DNA of 64,000 bases from Streptomyces sp. NBC_00162 (GTDB lineage Bacteria; Actinomycetota; Actinomycetes; Streptomycetales; Streptomycetaceae). The position numbers and the translations under genes were made by a program. Shown piece after piece: positions 1-8,561 of this stretch. Positions within the stretch are counted from its first letter, which is position 1, and each line of letters starts with the position of its first letter. The notes under the pieces are model-generated. The model worked only from the letters and a program-made list of their open reading frames with translations. It had not been told where the DNA came from and ran no database searches. Location: the NCBI RefSeq assembly GCF_024611995.1, contig NZ_CP102509.1, positions 2,728,001 to 2,792,000 of the forward strand, read 5' to 3'.

Positions 1-677
1 CAGCGGCTCACGACCTGGCTGATCGCGCCACTGGCGTGGGTGAGGACGGCGGTTCCGACCCCGACGGCTCCCGTGGGGGCCGGTGCGGCGATGTCACCCT
101 GGTAGTAGGCGTGCACGCGCACGACGTCCCCGAAGACCCACTGGGCGAGGTCGACGCCGTGCAGCATCTGGTCGGTCACGATGCCGCCCGACCGCGCGGA
201 CGCCTGCCCGCTCCAGGGCCGCGGGTGGTATCCGGCCACCGTGAACCGGGCGACCGTGCCCGCTCCGACGCTGCCCGCCGCTACCAGCTCGCCGAGCCGA
301 CCGTACGCCGGGGCGAAACGCACGTTGTGGGTCGGGTAGAGCCGTACGCCGGCCTGCTCGGCCGCTGCGACGATCTCCTCGGCCTCGGCGGTGGTGCTCG
401 CCAGGGGCTTCTCGCACACCACGCCCGCACCCGCGGTGATGGCGGCCATGGCCATCGCGTGGTGGGTGCTCGTCGGGGTGCAGATGTCCACGACGTCCAC
501 GCCGTCCAGCGCTTCCTCCAGGGAACCGACGGCCTTGGCACCGAACTCGCGCGCGAGCTCCTCGGCCCGGCCGTCGGTGGAGTGGACCCGCACCGACGCG
601 CCGATGGTGGTCCACGCGTCCAGATGGAACCGTGCGATCAGCCCAGCGCCCATCAATGCCACTTCAAGTCGCTTCAT
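1..677 (-). CDS. Gfo/Idh/MocA family oxidoreductase (3' end outside window)
   Basis: This is an NAD(P)-dependent dehydrogenase of the glucose-fructose oxidoreductase/inositol dehydrogenase/MocA family. About 225 N-terminal codons are visible and the C-terminal domain lies beyond the window edge. The N-terminus carries the Rossmann nucleotide-binding motif (VALMGAGLIA, residues 6-15) and the family signature EKPLA near residue 89, whose lysine is normally catalytic. The ATG at 677 is preceded by a purine-rich GGGGGAT ribosome-binding site about 5 nt away. Substrates in this family are usually sugars, inositols or their derivatives, and nothing visible narrows it further. The gene points away from tdk, so it is a separate transcription unit. 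The family call is secure; the reaction is not. Confidence 0.85.
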   Translation of the reverse strand, partial: MKRLEVALMGAGLIARFHLDAWTTIGASVRVHSTDGRAEELAREFGAKAVGSLEEALDGVDVVDICTPTSTHHAMAMAAITAGAGVVCEKPLASTTAEAEEIVAAAEQAGVRLYPTHNVRFAPAYGRLGELVAAGSVGAGTVARFTVAGYHPRPWSGQASARSGGIVTDQMLHGVDLAQWVFGDVVRVHAYYQGDIAAPAPTGAVGVGTAVLTHASGAISQVVSR

Positions 678-846
678 GGCATCCCCCGCCTTTCTTCCCG
701 ATCGTCTTGACAGGCGACCCGGCTACGGGAGCCCTCGGCCGGGCGCAGCCCCGGCATGACTGCCGACGCCCAGCACGTCTGAAGTCCGATCAGTCTCGCC
801 CGCACCACCCGGGCGGGACCATCACCAGCGTGGGTAGTCTCAACCG

Positions 847-865
847 GCACCCCGCCGGGGGGTGC
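847..865 (-). terminator. Hairpin directly after tdk
   Basis: A 7-bp inverted repeat (GCACCCC at 847-853, GGGGTGC at 859-865) begins two bases past the tdk stop codon. No clear U-tract follows, as is common for Streptomyces terminators. Confidence 0.5.
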
Positions 866-867
866 GG

Positions 868-1518
868 TCAGGCGTGGTTGACCGGGAGGACGTCCGGGGA
901 GAGGGCGCCCGCGCGGGCCGCGGCCGAGGTCATGCGGCGGCGGTGGTGGCGGCGGCAGAGGACCTCGTAGCCGATCTCCTCCGCCGGGCGGTTCACGTCG
1001 CCGACCACGACCTGCGCGCCCTCGACGACCATCTCGCCGCCCACCGTACGGGCGTTGTGGGTGGCCCGGGCGCCGCACCAGCACAGGGCCTCGACCTGGA
1101 GCTGCTCGAGGCGGTCCGCCAGCTCGATCAGGCGCTGCGAGCCGGGGAAGAGTTTGGTGCGGAAGTCCGTGGTGATGCCGAAGGCGAAGACGTCCATGTC
1201 GAGGTCGTCCACGATGCGGGCCAGCTGGTCGATCTGCTCCGGGGCCAGGAACTGCGCCTCGTCCACGATCACGTAGTCCGCCTTGCCGCCCTTGGAGAGC
1301 TGGGCGACCAGGTACGCGTACAGGTCCATGCCCTCCGGCGCCTCGATCGCCTCCGTCACCAGACCCAGCCGGGACGACAGCTTCCCCTCGCCCGCCCGGT
1401 CGTCCCGCGTGAAGATCACGCCCTGAAGCCCGCGCGCGTCACGGTTGTGCGCGATCTGGAGCGCCAGAGTGCTCTTTCCGCAGTCCATCGTTCCGGAGAA
1501 GAACACCAGCTCGGGCAT
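868..1518 (-). CDS. tdk: Thymidine kinase
   Basis: Thymidine kinase (type II TK fold) transfers phosphate from ATP to thymidine in the cytosolic salvage pathway. The 216-residue protein has the P-loop GTMDCGKST (residues 9-17), the catalytic-glutamate motif VDEAQF (85-90) and paired cysteine motifs (CWCG, and a CRRHH near the C-terminus) that form the zinc-binding lasso. The ATG at 1518 gives the canonical start immediately before the P-loop; longer upstream starts would add an arginine-rich, non-conserved extension. It lies 56 nt downstream of the phosphatase-like gene on the same strand and is probably the last gene of that unit. Length and motifs are typical of bacterial Tdk. Confidence 0.95.
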   Translation of the reverse strand: MPELVFFSGTMDCGKSTLALQIAHNRDARGLQGVIFTRDDRAGEGKLSSRLGLVTEAIEAPEGMDLYAYLVAQLSKGGKADYVIVDEAQFLAPEQIDQLARIVDDLDMDVFAFGITTDFRTKLFPGSQRLIELADRLEQLQVEALCWCGARATHNARTVGGEMVVEGAQVVVGDVNRPAEEIGYEVLCRRHHRRRMTSAAARAGALSPDVLPVNHA

Positions 1519-1574
1519 GGGAAGTACAGAACCTTTCGGGTCGTGGGCGGGAGGGGAGGAGAGGGAAGGAGGGG

Positions 1575-2780
1575 TCAGGAGCGGATTTCGAGCAGCGGGA
1601 CGAGCTGCTCTGCCGCGGTCATGGAGCCGTGCATGCCGACGAGGGCGGACTCGTTGGGCTCGTTGCGCGACGCGGTGATCGCGACATCGGCCTGGGCGGC
1701 CGCGACCACGTCGCCGATCCGGCCGAGCACACGCTCGTCGCACTCCCCCGGCGTCCCGAACCAGCCCAGTTCCAGGGCCTCTTCGCGGCTCGCCACCCAG
1801 AAGCGGTCGCCGAGCACCTCGCGCCACACCGTCAGTACGTCGGCCTCGGCGCCCGGTACCGCGTAGACGTGCCGGGCCCGGCCCTCGCCGCCGAGCAGGG
1901 CCACGCCCGCGCCCAGCTCCCAGTCCTCGTCGAAGTCGATCCGGGAGTCCTCGTCGAAGGGGACGTCGACCATGCCGTGGTCCGCCGTCACGTACAGGGC
2001 GGTGCGCGGCGGGAGTTGCTCGGCGAGGCGCTGCACCAGCCGGTCGACGTACATCAACTGGCCGCGCCAGGCGTCGGAGTTCACCCCGTGGCGGTGGCCG
2101 GCCCCGTCGAGTTCGCTGTAGTACGTGTACACGAGCGAGCGGTCACCGGCCGCGAGGCGGTCCGCGGCGAGGTCCATCCGCTCCTCGCCGGTCATCCGGC
2201 CGAGGAAGGTGCCGCCGCTCAGCGCGACCTTCGTGAGCGGTGTGGTCTGGAAGGCGGGCGAGGATACCTGGGCGGTCGCCACGCCGGCCTTGTCGGCCAG
2301 CTGGAAGACGGTCGGGTACGGCTGCCAGGGCTTGGGCGCGGTCCACGGCTGCCAGCGGAGCTGGTTCATCAGCTCGCCGGTGGCCGGATTGCGGACGGCG
2401 TAGCCGGGCAGGCCGTGGCGGGCGGGCGGCAGGCCGGTGCCGACCGAGGCCAGCGAGGTGGCGGTGGTCGCCGGGAAGCCCGCGGTGATCGGGCGGCCGG
2501 TGCCGCCGCGCGAGCCGGCGAGGAGGGAGGTGAGGTAGGGGGCCTCGTCCGGGTGGGCCTTGATCTGCTCCCAGCCCATGCCGTCGACCAGGAACACACA
2601 GTTCCGGTCGGCCGGGGTCAGCTCCGCGATGGAGGCGGAGAAGCCGGGGACGCCCTGGCCGGCCACGAGGGTGGGCAGCAGGTCGGCGAGCGAGCCCGTG
2701 CCGTACTCGGGGACGGGCGCGGCCGCGAGATCCAGCAGCTCCGGCTCGTCCGCCCAGTTCTGCGCGGCGGGGTACGCCAT
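1575..2780 (-). CDS. Alkaline phosphatase family protein (nucleotide pyrophosphatase/phosphodiesterase fold)
   Basis: The 401-residue protein belongs to the type I phosphodiesterase/nucleotide pyrophosphatase superfamily (PF01663 type). The metal-site motifs are present in order: VFLVDGMG (Asp66), FPATTATS with the candidate nucleophile threonine near 105-106, a SELDGAGHRHG segment and TADHGM. No signal peptide or membrane segment is visible, so it should be cytosolic. The substrate cannot be read from the sequence. Its ATG at 2780 shares one base with the TGA stop of the preceding DUF5998 gene, which indicates translational coupling. It is followed by tdk on the same strand. The family call is firm and the function is open. 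Confidence 0.88.
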   Translation of the reverse strand: MAYPAAQNWADEPELLDLAAAPVPEYGTGSLADLLPTLVAGQGVPGFSASIAELTPADRNCVFLVDGMGWEQIKAHPDEAPYLTSLLAGSRGGTGRPITAGFPATTATSLASVGTGLPPARHGLPGYAVRNPATGELMNQLRWQPWTAPKPWQPYPTVFQLADKAGVATAQVSSPAFQTTPLTKVALSGGTFLGRMTGEERMDLAADRLAAGDRSLVYTYYSELDGAGHRHGVNSDAWRGQLMYVDRLVQRLAEQLPPRTALYVTADHGMVDVPFDEDSRIDFDEDWELGAGVALLGGEGRARHVYAVPGAEADVLTVWREVLGDRFWVASREEALELGWFGTPGECDERVLGRIGDVVAAAQADVAITASRNEPNESALVGMHGSMTAAEQLVPLLEIRS

Positions 2781-3376
2781 CAGCGGGCGGGGGTGGACGT
2801 GGCCGCGGTGGCTTCGGAGAGCGCCTGCGCGAAGACCAGGGTCTGGCGCACCGCCTCCGGGCCGTCGCCCGCCTCGCTGACCCGCAGGCTGAGGTCGTCG
2901 GCGGTGGAGTTGCCGGTGTAGCCGTGGTCGGAGTCGCAGTTCGGGTCGCCGCAGGCGGCCGGCTCCAGGTCGATCCGGGAGACCGCACCCCAGCCGATGG
3001 TCAGGACGACCTCGCGGGGCAGGGTGCCGGGGGTGTAGGACTCCGGGTTGGCGACGACGCGGCTGAGCACCACGGAGGAGATGCTGGAGAGCTTGACCGA
3101 CTCGGTGGAGGTGGTGGCGTACGGGGACGGCGACCCGGCGTCCGCGGCCTGCTCGTCGGTGTGGCTGACGATGAAGCGGTTGCCGGTCAGGACCAGCACG
3201 GTGACGTGGCGGCGGACCTCGTTGGAGTCGAAGGTCGTCTCCTGGTGGACCAGGTACGACGAAATCGGCTCGCCGCCCACCGCGGCCTCCACGGCCTCGG
3301 CCACGAGGGCCGGGTAGTAGCCGCTGCGCTCGATCGCCGTGCGCAGCCCCTGGGTCGTCGTACCGGATTTCGCCAT
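2780..3376 (-). CDS. DUF5998 family protein
   Basis: A 198-residue protein that I recognise as the actinobacterial DUF5998 family, of unknown function. It starts MAKSGTTTQGLRTAIERSGYY, contains an HQETTFDSNEVRRH stretch, and has a conserved CGDPNCDSDHGYTG segment whose two cysteines could bind metal. An in-frame ATG nine bases upstream (3385) is a possible alternative start with a closer AGG element. The stop overlaps the start of the phosphatase-fold gene by one base, so the two are probably translated together. No transmembrane segment is visible. Confidence 0.8.
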   Translation of the reverse strand: MAKSGTTTQGLRTAIERSGYYPALVAEAVEAAVGGEPISSYLVHQETTFDSNEVRRHVTVLVLTGNRFIVSHTDEQAADAGSPSPYATTSTESVKLSSISSVVLSRVVANPESYTPGTLPREVVLTIGWGAVSRIDLEPAACGDPNCDSDHGYTGNSTADDLSLRVSEAGDGPEAVRQTLVFAQALSEATAATSTPAR

Positions 3377-3391
3377 GAGGTCCATCCTAAG

Positions 3392-3404
3392 GCCCCTACG
3401 GGGC
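3392..3404. terminator. Short hairpin between the GNAT fusion gene and DUF5998
   Basis: A 5-bp stem with a 3-nt loop (GCCCC TAC GGGGC) lies in the 42-50 nt gap. It is weak as a terminator and may only mark the boundary. Confidence 0.25.
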
Positions 3405-3426
3405 GTCCCGGCCGCGCCGGACCCGC

Positions 3427-6210
3427 TCAGTAACTGGGGAGGGTCCGCGGGCCGAGATCGCCGCGGGCGGGCGGATGCGCGACGCGGACGGTGGCGCTCA
3501 GCACGGAGAGTCCCTCGGTGGCCACGACCACGGGCTCCAGCGAGACCCCGATCACCTCGGGGTGGTCGTCCACGAGCCTGGACAGCCGCAGGAGCAGCTC
3601 CTCCAGCGCGGGGGTGTCGACGGGGTCGCTGCCGCGCCAGCCGAAGAGAAGGGGTGCGGTCCGGATGGACCGGATCAGCCCGGCGGCGTCCCGGTCGGTG
3701 GCCGGGACCAGGCGGTGGGCGATGTCCCCGAGCAGCTCGGAGGCGACTCCGGCGAGCCCGAAGGAGAGGACGGCGCCGGCGGCCGCGTCGATGACGGAGC
3801 GGACGACGGTGTCGACCCCGCGCGGCACCATCGTCTGGACCACCGGCTGGAGCTCCGACGGCTTCCCGAGCAGCCCGGTGAGGTCCTCGTACGAGCGCCT
3901 CAGCTCGGCCTCGTTCCTGAGGTCGAGGCGTACGCCGCCGAGGTCCGCGCGGTGGCGCAGGTGCGGGGCGGTGGTCTTCAGGGCGACCGGGTAGCCCAGG
4001 ATCCCGGCGGCGCGGACCGCCGCGTCGGGGCTGGGCGCGGGCAGGGCGGGCAGCACGTGGATCCCGTACCGCGCGAGCAGCTCGCGGGCGTCCCACTCGG
4101 CCAGGGTCAGCACGGCCCCGCCGTCGACGTCGGCCAGCAGCCCGGCCAGCTGGGCGGCGGCGCCGGGCTCGTCGATGTCCTCGTACTCGGGAACGTGCCC
4201 GACCTCGGCGTTGCCCCGCCGCCACTGTCCGTACCGCACGGCCTCGGCGAGGGCCTTGACGGCCCGCTCGGCGGCGGGGTAGCCGGGGATCCGGTCCGGC
4301 TCGGCGCCGTGCCCCTCGCCCGCGAGACCGGGCCGGGGCAGGCCGGAGCCCGGGACGGGAGCGGGCGCGGCGGGCGAAGGGGCGCCCGCGGCGGACAGCG
4401 CCTCGACCAGTTCGCCGAGCTCCACGTGCACCACCGCCACGGGCTTGCCCGGCACCTCGGCCACGGCCTCGCGCAGGGACTCGGCCAGGTCGTCGGCCAG
4501 CGCGTGCTCGCTCACCCAGGGGATGGCCGTGACCACCACCGCGTCGCAGTCGTCGGAGGCCAGCGCCGCGGCCAGGGCCGTGCGGAAGTCCTCGGGCGCG
4601 GCCGCGGTGGTCAGGTCGATCGGCGGCAGCGGCCGCAGGCCCTGGGCCAGGCAGGCATCGTAGGTGAGGACCCCGAGGGACTCGGAGTTGCCCAGGATCG
4701 CGACGCGCGGGCCGGCGGGCAGCGGCTGCGAGGCCAGCAGCAGCCCGACGTCCACCAGCTCCGTCACCGTGTCGACGCGGATCACGCCGGCCTGCCGCAG
4801 CAGGGCGGAGACGGTGGCGTCCGGCAGCCGGGTTCCCGGGACCACGTGCCCGGCGGGGGTGTGGCGGCCGCCCTTGGCGACGACCACCGGCTTGACGGCT
4901 GCCGTCCGGCGGGCGAGGCGGGTGAACTTCCGCGGGTTGCCCAGGGTTTCCAGGTAGAGCAGGGCGACGTCGGTCGCCTCGTCGTCGTACCAGTACTGGA
5001 GGATGTCGTTGCCGGAGACGTCGGCGCGGTTGCCGGCGGAGACGAAGGAGGACAGCCCCTCGCCGCGGCGCAGCAGGGCGGAGAGCAGGGCGATGCCGAT
5101 CGCCCCGGACTGCGTGAACAGGCCGATCCGGCCCCGCATCGGCATCGGCGCGGGGGTCAGCGAGGCGTTGAGTTCCACCTCCGGCGCGGTGTTGATCACC
5201 CCGAAAGCGTTGGGCCCGATCAGGCGCATCCCGTACGAGCGCACCTGCTTCACGAGTTCGCGCTGGCGGGCGAGTCCGGCCGGGCCGCTCTCCCCGTATC
5301 CGGCGGACAGCACCACGAGCCCCTGGACGCCGTGTTCACCGCAGGCCGCCACGGCCTCGGGGACCCGGTCGGCCGGGACGGCGATCACCGCGAGGTCGAC
5401 GGGGGCGCCGATGGCGTCGACCGTGCGGTAGGCCCGTACGCCGTCGAGCAGATCGCGCGTGACCTCCTCGTTGACGGCGTAGAGGTGGCCGTGGAAGCCG
5501 CTGTCGCGCAGGTTGCGCAGCGCGGCGGCGCCCACGCCCGCTCCGGAGCGGCTGACTCCGATCACCGCGACCGAACCGGGGGCGAGCAGCCGCTGCACCG
5601 AGCGGGCCTCGGCGCGCTGTTCGCGGGCGCGCTGCACGGCGAGGGACTCGGCGGTGGGTTCGAGGTCGAGGGTGAGGTGGACGGAGCCGTCCTCGAAGCT
5701 GCGCTTCTGCTCGTAGCCGACGTCCCTGAACACCTTGATCATCTTGGTGTTGGCGGGCAGCACCTCGGCGGCGAACCGGCGGATGCCCCGCTCCCGGGCC
5801 ACCGCGCCGATGTGTTCGAGGAGGGCGGAGGCCACCCCGCGGCCCTGGTGGGCGTCCTGGACCAGGAAGGCGACCTCGGCCTCGTCGGAGGGTCCGGAGG
5901 CGGGCCGGCCGTCGGCGCCGATGCGGTCGTAGCGGACGGTGCCGATGAACTCCCCGCCGATGGTCGCCGCGAGGCCGACCCGGTCCACGTAGTCGTGGTG
6001 CGTGAACCGGTGCACGTCGCGGTCGGAGAGCCGGGGGTACGGGGCGAAGAAGCGGTAGTACTTCGACTCGTCGGAGACCTGCTCGTAGAAACTGACCAGT
6101 CGGCCGGCGTCGGCGGGGGTGATGGGCCTGATCCGGGCGGTGCCGCCGTCGCGCAGGACGACGTCCGCCTCCCAGTGGGCCGGGTACGAGGGGTCCGACT
6201 CGGTGGTCAT
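3427..6210 (-). CDS. Bifunctional GNAT acetyltransferase / NDP-forming acyl-CoA synthetase-like protein (Pat-type)
   Basis: This 927-residue cytosolic protein joins an N-terminal GNAT domain (about residues 15-190, acetyl-CoA loop QDAHQGRGVASALL) to an acetate-CoA ligase (NDP-forming)-like region. That region begins with a CoA-binding Rossmann segment (GSVAVIGVSRSG, about 205) and ends with an ATP-grasp-like domain (about 690-910). Proteins with these parts are protein lysine acetyltransferases that switch off acyl-CoA synthetases. In Salmonella Pat the GNAT domain is C-terminal. The GNAT-first order here matches that described for Streptomyces lividans PatA, as I recall, but orthology to that protein was not tested. 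The ATG at 6210 begins a long conserved-looking N-terminus. It is transcribed divergently from ptsH. Confidence 0.85.
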   Translation of the reverse strand: MTTESDPSYPAHWEADVVLRDGGTARIRPITPADAGRLVSFYEQVSDESKYYRFFAPYPRLSDRDVHRFTHHDYVDRVGLAATIGGEFIGTVRYDRIGADGRPASGPSDEAEVAFLVQDAHQGRGVASALLEHIGAVARERGIRRFAAEVLPANTKMIKVFRDVGYEQKRSFEDGSVHLTLDLEPTAESLAVQRAREQRAEARSVQRLLAPGSVAVIGVSRSGAGVGAAALRNLRDSGFHGHLYAVNEEVTRDLLDGVRAYRTVDAIGAPVDLAVIAVPADRVPEAVAACGEHGVQGLVVLSAGYGESGPAGLARQRELVKQVRSYGMRLIGPNAFGVINTAPEVELNASLTPAPMPMRGRIGLFTQSGAIGIALLSALLRRGEGLSSFVSAGNRADVSGNDILQYWYDDEATDVALLYLETLGNPRKFTRLARRTAAVKPVVVAKGGRHTPAGHVVPGTRLPDATVSALLRQAGVIRVDTVTELVDVGLLLASQPLPAGPRVAILGNSESLGVLTYDACLAQGLRPLPPIDLTTAAAPEDFRTALAAALASDDCDAVVVTAIPWVSEHALADDLAESLREAVAEVPGKPVAVVHVELGELVEALSAAGAPSPAAPAPVPGSGLPRPGLAGEGHGAEPDRIPGYPAAERAVKALAEAVRYGQWRRGNAEVGHVPEYEDIDEPGAAAQLAGLLADVDGGAVLTLAEWDARELLARYGIHVLPALPAPSPDAAVRAAGILGYPVALKTTAPHLRHRADLGGVRLDLRNEAELRRSYEDLTGLLGKPSELQPVVQTMVPRGVDTVVRSVIDAAAGAVLSFGLAGVASELLGDIAHRLVPATDRDAAGLIRSIRTAPLLFGWRGSDPVDTPALEELLLRLSRLVDDHPEVIGVSLEPVVVATEGLSVLSATVRVAHPPARGDLGPRTLPSY

Positions 6211-6355
6211 GGGCCTACCTTACGGCCGGAAACCGCCTGACAGCGCTCGCGCGGCGCGTGAGGCACACTAGGGCAAAACGGTGCAAGCTGGGGAAGGTCG
6301 AACGGCGGAAGATTCGGGCCGAAGGTCGGTCGGAGCATTCAGGGCGTCGTGAGAG

Positions 6356-6371
6356 ACTGGTCTAGACAACC
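6356..6371. promoter_or_regulatory. DasR-type operator (dre) upstream of ptsH
   Basis: ACTGGTCTAGACAACC matches 14 of 16 positions of the dre consensus ACTGGTCTAGACCACT bound by the GntR-family N-acetylglucosamine regulator DasR. It ends 23 bases before the ptsH ATG, so it lies in the promoter or 5' leader. DasR control of ptsH is established in S. coelicolor. The dasR gene itself is not in this window. Confidence 0.85.
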
Positions 6372-6394
6372 GTAAGAACCTGAAGGGCATCACC

Positions 6395-6676
6395 ATGGCA
6401 GAGCGCCGCGTCAACGTCGGCTGGGCCGAGGGCCTGCACGCTCGTCCCGCCTCGATCTTCGTCCGTGCGACGACCGCTTCCGGCGTCCCGGTGACCATCG
6501 CGAAGGCCGGCGGCGACCCCGTCAACGCCGCTTCCATGCTGGCGGTTCTGGGCCTGGGCGCCCAGGGCGGCGAGGAGATCGTCCTCGCGTCCGACGCCGA
6601 CGGCGCCGAGGCGGCGCTGGACCGCCTCGCGAAGCTGGTCGCCGAGGGTCTCGAGGAGCTCCCCGAGACCGTCTGA
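6395..6676 (+). CDS. ptsH: Phosphocarrier protein HPr
   Basis: HPr is the general phosphocarrier of the PTS. It accepts phosphate from enzyme I and passes it to sugar-specific EIIA domains in the cytosol. The 93-residue protein has the active-site motif GLHARPAS with His15, and a serine at position 47 in the region where Firmicute HPr is phosphorylated by HPr kinase. The surrounding helix (AASMLAVLGLGAQG) is conserved. The ATG at 6395 has a GAAGGG ribosome-binding site 7 nt upstream. A DasR operator lies in the leader, so N-acetylglucosamine-dependent control is likely. The gene is monocistronic, with a strong hairpin just after it. No enzyme I or EII gene is present here. Confidence 0.97.
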   Translation: MAERRVNVGWAEGLHARPASIFVRATTASGVPVTIAKAGGDPVNAASMLAVLGLGAQGGEEIVLASDADGAEAALDRLAKLVAEGLEELPETV

Positions 6677-6687
6677 CCCTTCACACG

Positions 6688-6727
6688 CGAAAGCCGCGAC
6701 CCCTGCCGTCCGGGGCCGCGGCTTTCG
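6688..6727 (+). terminator. Terminator of ptsH
   Basis: An 11-bp perfect inverted repeat (CGAAAGCCGCG at 6688-6698, CGCGGCTTTCG at 6717-6727) starts 11 nt after the ptsH stop. It can also act for the convergent regulator gene. Confidence 0.8.
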
Positions 6728-6867
6728 TGTTCACACAGGGGAATGTCCACGCAGGGGAGTGTTCACCCAGAGGAATTCGACTCCGCAGGAATTCGGCACG
6801 CCGAATTCACGCCACCCGGAATTCCGGAAGCGGCGCACGAATACCGATCCTTTGTATACGGGCCCTG

Positions 6868-7545
6868 TTAATGACGGCCGCTCGACATGTTTACGGCAGG
6901 TTGCGAAGTTCTCACGGCCGCCCGTATCCGCAGCCGGTGCGCCCCCGCCGCCCGGTCGGCGTGGACGGCCGCCAGTGCCCGCGCCCGCTCCGCGTCCCCG
7001 CGCGCCACCGCGTCCACGATCGCCCCGTGCTCCGCCCAGGACTCCACCGGCCGGGCCGGCGCCTCCACCACGTACATCCACGCCACCTTGTGCCGCATCT
7101 GCGTGAGCAACGCGATCAGGCCCGGGCTCCCGGAGGCCTGCGCGAGCGTCTCGTGGAACCAGCCGCCCAGGGAGCGCAGATCCTCGCCCTGGCCCCGCCT
7201 GGCCCGCTCCTGGCCCAGCCTGACCAGCCCTCTCAACACCTTGAGGTGGGCCTCGGTGCGCCGCCGGGCCGCCTTGGCGGCCGCCAGGGGCTCCAGCAGC
7301 ATCCGCAGCTCGAGGAGGTCTACGGCCTCCTGCTCGGTCGGCTCGGCCACACAGGCACCCGCGTGGCGCCGCGTGGTCACGAACCCCTCGGACTCCAGGG
7401 TCCGCAGCGCCTCGCGCACCGGGACGCGCGAGACTCCGTACCGGCGGGCCAGCACCTCCTCGGTCAGCCTGCCGCCCGGTTCGAAGACCCCGGAAACGAT
7501 GTCGTCGCGGATCGCTGTGCATACCGCGTGCGCAGGAATACGCAA
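6868..7545 (-). CDS. GntR-family (FadR/FCD type) transcriptional regulator
   Basis: A 225-residue DNA-binding protein with an N-terminal winged helix-turn-helix (VCTAIRDDIVSGVFEPGG through VSRVPVREALRTLESEGFV) and a C-terminal all-helical FCD effector domain. Such proteins repress or activate small-molecule catabolism genes. The best start is the TTG at 7545: a perfect GGAGG lies 7 nt upstream, whereas in-frame upstream codons would add a poorly coding stretch. No catabolic gene is adjacent, so the target and ligand cannot be inferred. A 190-nt AT-richer gap separates its 3' end from ptsH. It is separated from the upstream M23 gene by a strong terminator. Confidence 0.88.
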   Translation of the reverse strand: MRIPAHAVCTAIRDDIVSGVFEPGGRLTEEVLARRYGVSRVPVREALRTLESEGFVTTRRHAGACVAEPTEQEAVDLLELRMLLEPLAAAKAARRRTEAHLKVLRGLVRLGQERARRGQGEDLRSLGGWFHETLAQASGSPGLIALLTQMRHKVAWMYVVEAPARPVESWAEHGAIVDAVARGDAERARALAAVHADRAAGAHRLRIRAAVRTSQPAVNMSSGRH

Positions 7546-7682
7546 GACCGGACCTCCGCCTATTTCCGATTTTCGACTGCCACGCCCATTGGACACGCAT
7601 GCGCGTGCTGCGACTCTATTGCAACACACGATAATTTCCGAGAGCGGCCGGAAATGACAAACATGTATCCGGCACAGCAGCG

Positions 7683-7715
7683 CGAAGGCCCCGGCTCGGG
7701 GAGCCGGGGCCTTCG
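7683..7715 (-). terminator. Terminator of the M23 peptidase gene
   Basis: A perfect 15-bp inverted repeat (CGAAGGCCCCGGCTC at 7683-7697 and its complement at 7701-7715) with a 3-nt loop lies 20 nt past the peptidase stop. Confidence 0.85.
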
Positions 7716-7735
7716 GTGAAGCGGTGGAGTGCGGA

Positions 7736-8536
7736 TCAGACGCTGACGCCGTGCGAGCGCAGGTACGAGATCGGGTCGATGTCCGAGCCGTAGTCGGCAC
7801 CGGTGCGGGCCTCGAAGTGCAGGTGCGGGCCGCTGGAGTTGCCCGTGGAGCCCGAGAGGCCGATCTGCTGGCCGGGGGTGACCTGCTGGCCGACGGAGAC
7901 GCTCAGCGAGGACATGTGCCCGTACTGGGTGTACGTACCGTCGTTGTGCTTGATCACGACGTTGTTGCCGTACGCGCCGCCCCAGCCGGCCTCGACCACG
8001 ACGCCGACGCCCACCGCGTGGACGGTGGTGCCGGAGGCGGCGTGGAAGTCGATGCCGGTGTGGCTGCCGGAGGACCACATGCCGCCGCCCGCCTTGTACT
8101 GCGTGCTGACGTACGAGCTGTCGAGCGGCGAGACGAAGGTGTTGAGGCGCTTGCGCTCCTCCTCGCGGGCGGCGCGCTCGGCGGCCTCGCGCTCGGCCTT
8201 CGCCTTGGCCTCGGCGAGGCGCTTGGCCTCGGAGGCCCGCTGCTTCGCGTCGGCCTCGGCCTGCGCCTTGGCGGCGGCGTGCTCGGCGGCACGCTGCTGG
8301 GAGGCGGCCTGGTCCTCGATGTCACCCGCGAGGTCCTCGGCGACGACCGCGCCGAGCGCGTTGTCCGGGGCGGAGTGGGTGTTGCCATTGTCCGCGGCGA
8401 AGGCCGGGGCGGCGAGGGAGCCGACGACGCCAGTGGTGGCGAGGGCGGCGATACCGGCGTAGCCGGCGGTCTTGCGGCTCAGACGGCTGGAACCGCGGTG
8501 CTTGCCGGAGCCGGCGGGACGACTGCCAAACGCCAT
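7736..8536 (-). CDS. Secreted M23 family metallopeptidase (cell-wall endopeptidase)
   Basis: A 266-residue exported protein. A basic N-terminus and hydrophobic segment (about 22-48, ending APAFAAD) form the signal peptide. It is followed by a long Ala/Glu/Lys-rich helical coiled coil (about 68-130), then the M23/LytM zinc endopeptidase domain (about 135-262). The zinc-ligand motifs are HTGIDFHA and the HLHFE at the end of GNSSGPHLHFEART. Such enzymes cleave peptidoglycan stem or cross-bridge peptides during growth and spore resuscitation. The roughly 200-nt leader contains a c-di-AMP riboswitch, linking expression to osmotic and cell-wall signalling. It is a single-gene unit. Confidence 0.93.
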   Translation of the reverse strand: MAFGSRPAGSGKHRGSSRLSRKTAGYAGIAALATTGVVGSLAAPAFAADNGNTHSAPDNALGAVVAEDLAGDIEDQAASQQRAAEHAAAKAQAEADAKQRASEAKRLAEAKAKAEREAAERAAREEERKRLNTFVSPLDSSYVSTQYKAGGGMWSSGSHTGIDFHAASGTTVHAVGVGVVVEAGWGGAYGNNVVIKHNDGTYTQYGHMSSLSVSVGQQVTPGQQIGLSGSTGNSSGPHLHFEARTGADYGSDIDPISYLRSHGVSV

Positions 8537-8561
8537 GAAGGGGCTGATCCTTTCCTTCCTT

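Noticed and set aside
632..970. Small frames between the dehydrogenase and tdk
   Set aside because: Arg/Pro-rich shadow peptides overlapping both genes and the tdk terminator, with no coding evidence.
3475..6240. Very long plus-strand open frame opposite the GNAT fusion gene
   Set aside because: It is the antisense shadow of a high-GC gene. The predicted protein is rich in Gly, Asp, Arg and Gln runs with no motifs, while the minus-strand reading has clear domains.
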